Below are positions 10,376 to 21,788 of a stretch of 64,000 nt of DNA, piece by piece; positions within the stretch are counted from its first letter, which is position 1, and the number at the start of each line of letters is the position of its first letter. Both the position numbers and the translations under genes were made by a program. Location of the stretch: contig OY987242.1 in NCBI GenBank assembly GCA_963920765.1, positions 13,354,002-13,418,001 of the forward strand, written 5' to 3'. This DNA comes from Ulota crispa. Taxonomy: Eukaryota; Streptophyta; Bryopsida; Orthotrichales; Orthotrichaceae. The notes below the pieces were generated by a model, which did no database searches, had not been told where the DNA came from, and saw only the letters and a program-made list of their open reading frames with translations.

Positions 10376-12119
10376 TGCTTGGCAATGGCTTTGATGTTCT
10401 GCCTATATCTAGTCGTTCTGAATTGGCTTCCGGGACTTTTTAGCTTATTCTGTGTAGGATATTTCTTAAAATTGTGCATTGACCAGCAGTTACATGCTAC
10501 ACTTTTCATGTGAGTATCGTGTCCTAGATGTAGATTGAATTTTGGAAAATTAGTGGGTTTAGATTTTGTGGAAGAAGATGTATTCCACAATGCACACTTT
10601 CAATGTTTATTGAGATGTGCTCGTGGCAATCTGTGTGTGGACGTTGTATACAGCGTAAAGTTTGTTGTCCATATTCAATAGTACCATACCAAATTGATTG
10701 TTGCTGCTTTCACCTAGTTTGGATGAACATTGAGTAAGGCTCTTGATAATCACTTTTTTATATGTTAATTATTCCTTTGTGTCCGCAAATATTCTCTGTT
10801 GATGAATTGGCCACTGACGAACACATGCAGATCCGAAACTTACTAACATTCAAGACACTCATTGAAAACAAGAACAAATAAAGAACTGTTGATTGTAGAC
10901 ATCTAATAACGCCTCTCGAGCAGGACTTTTTCCTTGCTGTACAGGACTGTAGATAGTTGGAGTCTTGGAGAGTTAGTCTTCCAAGCTTCTTTTCTACAAC
11001 CATTCTTTGATGGCTTCTTGATTACAGCAGCTGTGGTGGAACAGAGTGCCTAAAATATTACCAGTTCACCTAGCACCATTGAAAGTGATTACAGTGTCCA
11101 ATTCATTTACACATTCCCGTGCACTTATTGTAGGCTACAGTAATTCTGAAGAACTAACTTTCTTCCATATGTACCCTACCGTAATTTGAAATATCAAAAA
11201 CAATTTTGGTCGTATGGATTTACTGTGGCTGCAAAGTGATAATCTTGAGGATAATTACTGTAGGTTTCATGCATTGTAAAGTTGTGATTGAACGCTGTGC
11301 GCTACTTTTTGGAGCTGGAAATTATCCAACCCTAACCCTAGTAAGACTCAAACGAGAACAATTTGACAAGAGAAGGAACGCAGTAAATTTAGCAGATAAG
11401 AAAATGTTGTCGACGACACTGAAACATCGATGGAAGGGAAACAGTAGAAGACCAGACTACGACCAAGAGCAGATCAGATTTGATGACAAGGACTTAGAAT
11501 TCTGCTTCAGTTTGACCTGAAGCAAGGTTGTTTTACTTCTCCTGACACGTGTGATGCATACTCTAGGAAGCCACAAAAGTTGAAGCATTCTACAGTCATA
11601 CGCGATTGAGTTGGAATATTTAGAGCATCGCCACTGCAGACGGAAACGCACACTTAACTTGTATGTTTATGGGAGAATTTGGAGTTTGGGCTTTCATCGC
11701 ATAGCCGGTATAGTTTTCTAAAGAACATAGAGAGTTGGTACAAGCTTCTGTTCACGCCGTTGTGGAGGTCTTTCCTATTCACTCATGGAAGGACTCAAAT
11801 TCTATAATTGTAATTGAAAAGTGTAGTAGAGAAGAAGCTGAAAAGTTGTGACGACAACAAGGGGTGAGTGGTTAAAGTGGAACCGCTCTTGCAATTGACC
11901 CATTTTGTGGCTCTCCAAAACACTTGTCACTTTTTCTTTCCAGTGAAAGGGGTGGAGTTGCTCTTACCTTCATTTGCACAACAACCACAAAGGTAAAGAA
12001 TGGTGCGTCTTGCGACTGACTCCAACCTAAACCAGAAGGAGACCTTGCAAGAGCTTCCGCTTCAATACCTCCCTTCTAGTCAGTGTTTAAATTGGAATTT
12101 TGCGTCTAGAGCGAATTTG

Positions 12120-12385
12120 GCAATTGCCTTTTTTTTTGGGTGCTAATCTAGCTTCTTTCATTTATTTTTTGGTGAAGTCCACATGCGATCCTCAAATGTT
12201 TAGTGCAAAAGACATCTAAAGCAAATGATTGTGGTGTGATATGTGGAAAACAAGAGGCAACAGTAGTCCCTTTCATTGGTGAATTTTGGCAAATTACACT
12301 CACTGTTTTCACTGACTCTGGTGCTAATTTCAAGTTCCTAAAAAAAATTGTTTTCTGGAGATTTGTAGCCCCGAACAAAAACACT
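12120..12385 (+). repeat. Dispersed repeat E, copy 2
   Basis: Inverted relative to the copy at 8600-8890. It shares TTTGGCAATTGCC, a T-run, GGGTGCTAATCTAGCT, TTTTTTGGTGAAGTCCA and AAAGCAAATGATTGTGGTG. A diverged fragment follows near 12780-12900. No coding sequence. Confidence 0.65.
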
Positions 12386-14267
12386 AACCTACATGCAATA
12401 TTCAATGTAGCTTAGTTGGGCACAATTGAAAAATGAAATTGATTGATTGTACCACGCCATCTTTTGTTTACATAGTTTAACCAATACATACATGACACTT
12501 AGTATTTATCCATCAAAGTAGTATTTTTTTATGCCTCAATAAAATCATGGTACTTTGGAATCAAGGTACCATGTCAACTTAAATCTTTGTGTGGACTGTG
12601 GACTGTGGACCGACTTGAGAGGCTTCTACAATTTGGTACTAATTTATAATTGATGGTCATGCTGGTACAATTACCACATACGAAGAAAATTATACATTAA
12701 TTGTGCTTTGTCACTAGTGATTGGTGGATGGTGAATGGTGATGGTGCTACCTGGCGACATGTCCAGATCTTTTAGTGATATGTAGAAAATTTTGGCAAAA
12801 CATTTTCACTGAAAACTCTACCTCTGGCGTTAATATCTAGTGCCCCTAAAAATATTTTGCTTTTGGGCGATGTTTTGCCCCAAACAAAAACTGTGCTTCT
12901 AGTATCTGCACTCGCAAAGCCATAGCCGCCTCCTTCTCGCATACACAACCTCTCTCGGCTCCAAGGGAGACATAAAGCAGGAACATCCATAAGCGTGAAA
13001 CTAAGGATTCTAGAGTAGGAAAACAAGTTGATAATTTTTGAAAAAAAAATAGTGTTAGGAAGAGGAAATTCAAAAATATTAGCATCAATTTGAAAGTTTC
13101 AATTGTAAGCATTTGTTCACAAAGATTTTTTAAAGTCTAAAATCATTGAAAATGTATAGTTGTGTGTAGGAGATGCTAAAAAATGTGCTTAGGGTTGATT
13201 CCCACTTGTACTTTGGAATTACCAAAGAGCGGTTTTTCAAGTTTATTTTTTCTTTGTGTTCACACTTCACGGTGGTTTTAGGACCCAATACTACAAGGGA
13301 GGTTTGTTTGCAGCCTCGTAAAACCGTGCTTTGCAAAAGCGCATGGATAAATACCCATGATTTTTGGGATTATTTGTTTAAGGGCCATTCTCACATGGCG
13401 TTTACAAATACCGTTGTTAAAACGTAACACTGGCCAATGTAGCAAGAAGAGTGGATACAATTTTTCTAGTAACTGGAAAAGAGGGGTTGGGAATAAAAGA
13501 CTGTGTTAAAACTGGGGTATTCACATATGAGCAAAAAAGCGAGCCTTGCTGTCTCATCAGATATGACAACAAGGCAAAAATGATGAGGGGAAGTGGAGGG
13601 GGGGGTTCACACTTCAACGCAAGTTTTAGTGAAATAACTTGTCTCCGCAGAAGGGACCTTGCTGGCGCCTGTTGTTGTTACCATTGTGTTGCGTGTCCTC
13701 TTCAGGCCCGCAATGGTTGTTGATTGTTATGCTCTGTGTTTCAAGTTTTGCCGAGAGAAGGAGTGTGATTTATCTCTGGCTACTGGCGTAGCACTTTGAG
13801 GAGAGTGTGAAGCACTCCCGCTTGCATTCCTTTCTACGGAATTTTGAGAGCAGGGTGGACTTGCGTAATACAAGCGAGTAGGGGCAGGTTGCGGTTCCAC
13901 ACGATGTTCATTTGTTACTACAGAAATCACATTTCACCACAAGGTATGCTCCTATCTTTGTTATTTCATTAAATTTTTGTGAGTGGGTTCATTCCAATCA
14001 ATTCTGGGAAGGTGTAGTTTCAGCAATGAGATTTGAGTGTGGAGCGTGTTTTGTTTTGCCTCTTGAGTTCAATCGTTCTGGAGTAAGCGCAATTCATAGA
14101 GCTTTCGTTCTGAATTGTGGCTTGGATTTTCGTGTGATGAACTCGTGGACACGGGGACCCCTGCTGCGATTTAGGGTTTTGGAAGTAAGACATTGTATTC
14201 CTCGGCATTAACCATTCAAGGTTGTTTTGACATACTGGGTTGTGGCGGGTAAGGGCAGAGTGGGAAA

Positions 14268-15640
14268 TTGTTGGCCATGGACAACATTGGTGACTCTCAG
14301 TGGGCTGTAATGCTCGGTATCTGGTTAATGCTCCAAATCCTCACTACGGAGTACGCTAATCTTGTTCATTCTGCCAATTTTGAAGAACACGATGACTCCT
14401 CTCGTTTCGATGATATTCTCAAAACTGCTACGAAGACCAAGCAGGATCCACTTGTTGATATGCATGCAGGATTGCAAACATACCAAATATGCACGTCCTC
14501 ATTTGAGCTCAGTGATGAATTGGGGTTTGGGTTAAATCCCAATCCACCACATGATTCTCCTGGTTTTTGATGAACGAGTACGACGACAAGAGGTGGTTGG
14601 AAATGTTCCAAATGACTAAATAGTCTATTTTTGACCTAGCCAAATTGCTGGATCCCCACATTTGCAGGAAGGAGACAAAATATCGTTTGGCGATCCCTAG
14701 AGTGATTCTCGTGGCTTGCAAGCTCTTCAAGTTGACATGAGGAGTTCTTTCATTTGTTTGCTCGGAAATGTTTGCTATTGGGAAGAGTATGGTTTCACGG
14801 ATTTTGCGAGATGTTGTTCAAGCTATCAACATTAAGCTTTGACACCATGTCAGCTGGCCTATAGGCAATTGTCTACAACAAACTCAGCAGAAGTTTGCTA
14901 CTCTTTGCAGGCTACCTGCTGTAGTGGGCGCCATTGATGGCACCCATGTGTCCATTGGGAAGCCTTGGTATGTGCCATCCGACTATTTCTACTTCAAATC
15001 AAGAGGGTATACCCTAAACTATCAAGTTGTTGTTGACACTAACAAGCAATTCTTGGATTTGTTTCTTGACATGCCTGGTTCTACAAATGATTTGCGCATT
15101 CTAAGGAGGTCTCACTATACAAACATGCCACATACCGTAACTTTTTTAGCAATAACCTTGGCTCCCAAGGTTTTGCTCCTTACCTTTTTGGTGACCAGAG
15201 ATACTCCTTGTTGCTTTGGCTCATGGTTCTTGATCGAACCAACACTCCATTGTCTAGGGCAGATGCGCTTTTCAACAAGCCCCTTTAGAAAGGTTGATGT
15301 GTTGTCAAGAATGCCTTTGGTATCTTGAAATCAAATTTTCAAGAGTTATTGACCAAGTTTGAGTTAGACATTGTCTTCCTACTAGATGTTGCATAACATG
15401 CTCTTAAGTCAACCTAATGAGGATGTTGAGAATTTATAAAGAGTGCTCCAGACTGAATGGCTACATGGCAAGGTATTGGACGGCAGCAGAGCAGCCGGCA
15501 ATGCTCTTCAAGAACAAGGTGTGGATGTAGTTCCAGAAACAACAGGAACCAAGGCGGCAATTGACAAGAGACAACAGCTTGGCCTTTAACTTAGCTTTGA
15601 GAGGCCGTACTGACTTGAGGTATAGAAACCAAACTATACA
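14268..15640 (+). pseudogene. Harbinger transposase (DDE_Tnp_4 / HARBI1-like), broken
   Basis: An N-terminal piece starts at 14268 (MDNIGDSQWAVMLGIW). From about 14584 another frame carries the transposase body: KRWLEMFQMTK, then a stop, then KLLDPHICRKETKYRLAIP, AIGKSMVSRILRDVVQAIN and GAIDGTHVSIGKPWYV (first catalytic Asp), VVVDTNKQFLDLF and MPGSTNDLRIL (second Asp). A frameshift follows. The region of the third catalytic residue reads VVKNAFGILKSNF, where active relatives have Glu before NAFG. At least three in-frame stops (after QMTK, FKLT and INIKL) and one or more frameshifts make it inactive. Identity rests on the DDE motifs and their spacing. Confidence 0.88.
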
Positions 15641-15759
15641 AAATGAATTCTCCAATACAGCATTTCATATTCATTTCAACTGATACATTAGCAGAGTTCA
15701 GGCTCTGACGTGTACTCACGTGAGCAACCCCAATCTTTCTATTTCCTCAGCCACTTTTC

Positions 15760-17486
15760 TAATGTTGTATACGATTCATATTGCAAGCCCTCTGAAGACC
15801 ACGGCAATTGCAATTGCCAGCTTCATTACAGCGACTGCCAATGTAACTGCAATGAAGCCTCCGATGATGAGTGCAAGCACCGGTGGAAGCAGCCACGGTC
15901 ATGCGACCGCTCCGCTCAGGGTACAGCGGCTGCAAAATCCTGGTCGAGTCCTCCGAGGTTTGGTGCTTGTGTTGCCGTCTCATGCGTTGGGTACTCGTAG
16001 GTAGAAGTTGAAGCACCATTTGGTGTTGCCGATGCTGCCTCATGCGCAGGGTCATTGTAGGTAGAATTTGATGCATGTTGTAGCTAGTTTGTGTGAATGA
16101 CCGCATGATGGGTTCGTTGCTCCTGCATCACGGGGTCATAGCTGATGTCTAGAGTATGCTGGTCCTTGCGGTGGTTGAGGAAACCGTCTCGGGTGAAGCC
16201 CATGCTGGTTACTTTTGTGAGGTCGGACAAGCAGCCCACAATATCCGCTTGTTTCTGGACAGATATCCTAGCTATTGCATTGACCTCACTGGCGTTTTTG
16301 TAATGACGTTGATCCTTCTCACGTTGAAATTTCATGTGCTCCTCAAACAGCTTGAACTGCACTTCTATTTTTGATCTCTCCATCTCTCGCTGTACTTCCG
16401 CGTTGTCTTGCATTTGTCAAGCCAAGGTTTGACCAATCTCCTTTGTTGCATCAGACATCAACGTATGACCTGATACGTGCTTTCGCTTGACACCTGTATT
16501 CCCTAGCCTTCTTCCAATAGAGAAGGAGGAGCCACCTGATGAACTAATGACATGGGGTGTTACTCCGGGGAATAGCAAATGTTGACCTAAAGCATGGTGT
16601 CCCCACAGATGGAGATGGACGCCCTACTGGAGCAGGAGTGGATGAAACATGTCGTGGAGTGGAAGTACAAGGTCGGGGAGAAAGCGGGGCGGGAGGGGGG
16701 GGTGTCCTCCTCTGTACGGTCTTTACCATCTACCCTTGCAATGTCAACTGTTTCCTGAGAGTCGTGGTAACTAGTGTCATTGTCCCCAACATTTTCTGTA
16801 TCCCTGCTTGGCAAGAAGGTGTCCACAGTACTTGGTGGCTGACACTGTGGCCGCGCTCCATACCACTCCTCAATACCGTGGAAGGTCTCTGGGGCGAACA
16901 TCTTAGGTAAACCCTGTTCTTTGCGCTGAGCAGTACTCAAATCCTAGTAGTGTGGGATGTTTGTTCTAGTTCGCTTGAAGTAGTCCGAAATTTGCTTGTA
17001 ATCTGGGAGTATTGAATTCCACTTTGCCTTGCATGCAACACCGTCGCATAAACATGGAGATAAGTTGGCCCGCATTAACCCCTCGGATATGAGCATCCAT
17101 TTCGTGTTGTCCAAGACCATGAGGTTGCACTCGTCAACGGCGTCCAGCTGCTCAATGAAGATATCTCGTTTCGCGAAGACTAGCGCCATCACCTCTGGTT
17201 GCGTCCAATTCATACCCCTGTCCTTCCTTCCTCTTTTGTTACTGTTGGTTGAGTTTTGTGCAATCGTTGTAGGGACAGGTGCAGCGTTGTTCAAGGGCCG
17301 CATCTGGACATGGTGGGCACTGTTTGAAGGCGTCGCTGGCAAAAACCCAAGACACGTGGAAAGACGGTATGTGGTTAGAGCGGGGCGCCGTAGTTGTAGC
17401 CCGGATGTTACTGAAAGGAATCCTCCCGTGCTGTACAGGTTGAGAGAAATGAAATCTAGGCAAGGGTATGGCCGCTGCAAAAACAT
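15760..17486 (-). pseudogene. Myb/SANT-like (trihelix-type) protein of the Harbinger element, broken
   Basis: Harbinger elements need a second, Myb-like protein that helps the nuclease bind the ends. Here the minus strand encodes NWTQPEVMALVFAKRD, a Trp-rich helix set, and VACKAKWNSILPDYKQISDYF, typical of a Myb/SANT-like domain. A single TAG at about 16944 interrupts the frame, which then continues (DLSTAQRKEQGLPKMFAPE). After further stops and a frame change comes a charged coiled-coil region (16084-16413: VQREMERSKIEVQFKLFEEH, MKFQREKDQRHYK) of the kind found at the C-terminus of these proteins. The end near 15760 is uncertain. Confidence 0.78.
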
Positions 17487-17490
17487 ATGA

Positions 17491-19147
17491 CGGTGTCATG
17501 TATACTGACATTTTACGTTGGCACATACATGTGCACTTGTGTAACAAAGGGATGGTCCTGCACCCCGTGACCACTTACGGCAGCTTCACAGCAGACAAAT
17601 GTAAGACCCTAGATCACATGGACACTATTTTCTTCAAACTAAAAAGGCCCTCATTTTTGCATTGGAGTGTGGTTCTATTGTGTGCAGGTCAAGCCCTAGA
17701 AGTAGTTGTGCACTGTCCACGACGGGAGGAATTTGTTACTTCCAACTTTGTAGTCTAGTGTTGTAGACATGAGCAGGTTCACATGATTTCTAATGCAACT
17801 ATGACGACTAGATTTAACACTTTTGGATGAAAGCATCCTTGTCATGTTTTTGAACAAATCATTTGGAATGCAATATATGACCATTCGGTATGCAAAGACG
17901 TTAGGCAATGCTACGGCTTTTGAGAAAAGTGAGAGTGCAGAGGGAATGAAATACCATTCACTGGCATCTTCATCCCAGCAAAATGCATCGAGACTGGAGG
18001 TGGCCAAATTGGCCTATTATATGAACCACAATGCAATTGGTTCTCCATGTTTCGTGCACTTGCAAGTCCTGCATAAAATCATAACAAATATGGAGGCATA
18101 TTATGCCTCCTCACCCCTTTGCTCTTTTCTCAATCAAATGGAATTTGGTAGCATTACAGAATTTGGAGGACAAGACAATGCACATGACTCTCCTCTTTGT
18201 CAACTCAACACAAGCAATTTCAAAATGCAAACTTCACAAACACTCTGAGAAACGTACCTGCTGAGCTCTCAGATGTCACGGCAATGCTGAACTCAGTGTG
18301 CAAGAGAGGCTTTGGAGCTGTGCTTTATGCCAGCCCATGTTAAACTACCTTCATTAAACCGCCGTCATACCTGCCTATTCTGGAAAAGCGATGTCAGCCA
18401 AAAGTTTGGCAATATTTGCCTAGCCGTTGTTTCGTAATTCACCTCAGGTGCTGGCACTACTAAAAACCGGTCATAACCTCCCATCATTCTCTCAGATGTA
18501 CATTCTATGAAGAAGGTAGTGCTACGAAAATCTAGCATATGATCCCGAAAGGTCTGCATTCTTAATTAGTACTCACTCTAAAAACACATGTTCCATTCCT
18601 GCCTCAGGGGTTGCCAAGTAGGCTTGGGGCAAACACTCAAAGCAAGTGGGAACACCCACCATATAGTACACATCTTAAACCGGTACTTGATATTTCATAT
18701 GTGCAAGTGCGAATGGGCCTTTAGTTTGAGCAGTCTCAATTCTTGGCAGAAATGTACATTTCAAAGAATTATGGGGCCATATGAGCGCTATTTGGAAATG
18801 TTGGTTGAGGACCTCAATTAGAAACGAGCGCTATCACAAAAAAAATCTACATTGAATATTGCGTTAGGTTGTCCCACACTAATTCTCATATCGTACACTT
18901 CGACTGCTGGAAAAATGAAATTCATCACTAATCAATGCAGTTTTTTTGTTAAGGTTCTTGCAACCACTAAAAAGCTGCTGCAAAAAAAATTAACAAGGTT
19001 CAAGTTGTAAACCATGTGAAATTCAAGCGTGGTCAACCATTAGTGTGGAGCAACCTAAATGCAATATTTAGTGTACCTAATTGCTATTTCTGGCTAGCTT
19101 TTTCTCAATTTTTTATAGTGGCCGCGCCACTTGCTGGACATGAGTCC
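17491..19147. other. Intergenic, no gene seen
   Basis: Right flank of the Harbinger remnant. Open frames at 17823-18248 (141 codons) and shorter ones resemble no known family. A family D repeat copy occupies 18847-19076. The unseen right terminus of the Harbinger element may lie here. Confidence 0.5.
18847..19076. repeat. Small inverted-repeat element, family D copy 2
   Basis: The left end reads TCTACATTGAATATTGCGTT. The right end, reverse-complemented, reads GGTACACTAAATATTGCATT. Internal similarity to the copy at 21479-21788 includes CTTGCAA and AACCATGTGAAA. Non-coding. Confidence 0.7.
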
Positions 19148-19382
19148 TTAACCCTTAAACGTGCCAAGGGCATAGTAGATACATTGCCGTATATTTGGCA
19201 TTTGCTACCAACAAGATATTCTAACTTGGGATCTTAAATAGCTCACTAGAACTGTGTTTATCTAATATTCCAACTTCTTTGCCAATCTCAAATGTAGTAG
19301 AGATGTGGATTCATTCCAAATACAAGAAAAATACCCCATATTGTAATGGTCACAGAGGGCCTTTATGGCGTTTGAGGGTTAA
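19148..19382. mobile_element. TTAA-flanked small element, family T2 copy 1
   Basis: Bounded by TTAA on both sides. The left terminus is TTAACCCTTAAACGTGCC. The right terminus, reverse-complemented, is TTAACCCTCAAACGCC. Internal phrases GGGCATAGTA, CATTTGCTACCAA, TTGGGATC, TAGCTCACTAGAACTG and CCAACTTCTTTG recur in the copy at 54828-55175. Length 235 bp, no coding capacity. TTAA targets with CCC-initial ends suggest piggyBac-type transposition. Confidence 0.78.
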
Positions 19383-19545
19383 TAAACTTGCACTACGCCG
19401 CGGCAAAGGACAATCGCTTTGCCTTTGACAAATCGCTCAAACTTGCACACGTATGTTCCTACAACTTCTTTGCACTTGAATTGCAGGTTCTGTTTCATTA
19501 GATTGTAGCAAGCATACAACCCTTCAATATGTATGGTTGTAACAC

Positions 19546-19796
19546 TTAACCCCTGAGCACTCAGCTCATATTTCAAATTTTAGGGACCAATGGAGGGGTT
19601 TTGTTAAAAAAAAGGGGCACTAGAGCTTGATATTGAGAAAAAAATATTGTAGGCATGATCCCAACCCGAGTACCCCACTCCCCCACTCATCCTTTCCCCC
19701 AGTACCCATACTTGCAACAGTAGAAGCCAAAGAATATTGAGAATTTTTTTTGATCCCCAGCGACGGGATCCCGTCGTTGGGGCGCGCAGGGGTTAA
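19546..19796. mobile_element. Possible TTAA-flanked small element with internal hairpin
   Basis: The left end reads TTAACCCCTGAGCACTC. The right end, reverse-complemented, reads TTAACCCCTGCGCGCCCC. Only about 10 terminal bases match, so the pairing is tentative. Near the right end, CCCAGCGACGGGATCCCG followed by TCGTTGGG forms a strong GC hairpin centred on GGATCC, unusual for this AT-rich area. Confidence 0.5.
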
Positions 19797-20099
19797 TTTC
19801 TAACCGATTCAAACTTCTGTGTATTGATTGTGACCGTATTTGGTACCATATCTCCAGTGCCCAAGGGCCCTTCAGGGATTAATTAGAAAGTGGTCACTTT
19901 ACATTCACCATTCAACTCCGAAGTGTTCCTCTACATCGCAGTTCAAAGTGAAACCTTATAAAAAAATGTTTCAAAAATGGAGAGTCCTTAGTGAAGTTTA
20001 GGGGTTGCAATGGCCAATTTAAAAATGCACTGAGATTTGGGCGAGAAAAATATTGGCCCACAATTCTTGCTTGAACCGTTTGGGGTGGGTATTTTTTTT

Positions 20100-20410
20100 G
20101 CAATTATTTATGGATTACCCTGAATTTTGTCATATTTGCATAGATATCCCTAGACTTTCAGAAATTGCACAAATATACTTGGACCATAATTTTCAAGTGT
20201 TTGTTTTGTTATGCACGTTACCTCTTTCATGATCAATGTTAAAACAAGAGGTGCATTAACACAAAAAAGAAGTAGCGTGCATACAAAGGTAAAAGAAGTG
20301 ACATTAGAACAAACGCCTAAAAATTATGGTCCAAGGTATTTGAGCAATTTCTGAAGAACCAGGGATATCACTACAAATATGGCAAACTTCATGAGTATTC
20401 GTAAAAAAAT
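20100..20410. mobile_element. Palindromic element, family P (diverged copy)
   Basis: The arms contain TTTGCATAGATATCCC, CAGAAATTGCACAAATA and TTGGACCATAATTTTCAAG on the left, with their reverse complements (TTATGGTCCAAGGTATTTG, AGCAATTTCTGAAG, CAGGGATATC) on the right. The 58029-58341 copy is the best-preserved member. The outer GGGAAAATTTCATGG end is eroded here. Confidence 0.78.
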
Positions 20411-21478
20411 TCTTTTAAAAAAAAATTGTCCAAGGGACATAACATTTAGTAGCAGTCAGAAGGACTGCCCTCCCTCCAACTGAAGAGTGTGGAATACTCC
20501 ACACCCATCAGTAGCTAAGAGGTTACTTGGCTGAATTTGTCAGAGAGTTTGTGAAAGAGAGACTAAGTTTAGTGCACATACGTCGATGTGGGGGCTAGCC
20601 ATGTTAGAAAATTATTATAAAAAAAAGTTTTTTTTTTTTTTTGTTAGGATGAAGTTTGTGAATGGTACTTGAAGAGAGGGAAAAGCAGCCTCTCTTCATG
20701 CTAAGGTAGTTGCTCTAAAACCGTCATTTTAAGGGCTGTTCTGGATTTTCATGGGCTTTTCAAGACGTGAAGATTTTCTACCTAATTTTCTGTTAAAGAG
20801 AAATGGATGCTAAATGTAACCCAATTTTTTTCATATTTTTTGAAGCATTATTGAATTGTTGATGAATTTTCAAAATTTTGTGTAGTAGGCACCTATTTGT
20901 GACCCTAGGTCTCCCATAAAACGTCCCTTTGCAACTTGTAAAGAGATCAAATAGATAGAGGAGTATGATTGGCTCTTGCAATAAAATACTCCTTCTTTTT
21001 TAAAACTAAGAAGGGTCCATTCAAGAACCATCTGAGATCCATTCTTGGACTCGCTATGAAACTCTTTAAATGTGAAGGTCGCAATTAGAGCATACTACCT
21101 TACTGAATGTTATGGAGACGCACCCTCAAAAGAAGATTGATCCCCAAAAATATTTACCCGCTTCTAGAACCTCAGAATTTCAAATTTTAGAAGCAGGATA
21201 TTTTATAGAAAGTCCCATGCATCGATAAAGTCCGTCAATTTTATGGCACTTGCCTATTGGCAGTTTAGGATAGCCTGGCAAGGTACTCGGTCAACAATAT
21301 AAATGTACACGTGTCTTTTGCCTACTGGACTGATCTTCTCTAGAAAAATCGTGGTTTCTGCCAGGCTCATTAAATATAGTGATAACCAACCACGGTACCT
21401 ACTACAAGTTCATTTGTTTATCAACTTTATTTTTCAACGCCTTAAAAAAATTATTAATGGAAATCCATCAACATAAAC

Positions 21479-21788
21479 ACTACACCGAATATTGTGTTTA
21501 GGTTGCCTCACACTAATTTCTCAACATCTTACGATATATAAATAACTACTGCTGTTACAATCATTTTTATCAATAATTATTGTAATAAACAATTTTCAAA
21601 GGACTTGCCAAGAACAACAAAGATTCAAAAATAATAATAAGTTGGGTCCATGTTGCAAACCATGTGAAACCCAAGTATATAGAGAGTTGCATGTGTTTCC
21701 AAGTGGGCGAGTGATGAGTCATGAGGTAACTTTCCAAGGTAAGGCCACCTAATTGTTAGGGAAACCTTAATGCAATATTAAGTGTAGA
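21479..21788. repeat. Small inverted-repeat element, family D copy 3
   Basis: The left end reads CTACACCGAATATTGTGTTT. The right end, reverse-complemented, reads TCTACACTTAATATTGCATT. Internal GAGTCATGAGGTAACTTTCC matches copy 1 at 8226-8519. Non-coding and about 310 bp. Confidence 0.75.

Larger units (their letters stand above)
9735..14259. other. Intergenic between LQY1 and the Harbinger remnant
   Basis: The 3' flank of LQY1 has an AATAAA-like site near 9940 and then an old tandem duplication (9885-10095 and 10180-10375). Repeat E copy 2 lies at 12120-12385. The rest is AT-rich with no recognised gene. Open frames of 60-104 codons at 11206-11520, 12772-13112 and 13451-13930 resemble no family, and their codon use follows base composition. 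Confidence 0.6.
14260..17490. mobile_element. Degenerate PIF/Harbinger DNA transposon
   Basis: Two pseudogenes converge: a Harbinger-type DDE nuclease on the plus strand (about 14268-15460) and a Myb/SANT-like DNA-binding protein on the minus strand (about 15760-17486). This two-gene content defines PIF/Harbinger elements. I could not identify the terminal inverted repeats or a TTA/TAA duplication, so the limits given are those of the coding remnants, and the true element is probably longer. Confidence 0.8.

Noticed and set aside
11206..11520. 104-codon plus-strand frame in the LQY1 downstream region
   Set aside because: No motifs, no homologous family recognised, and no compositional change from the flanks.
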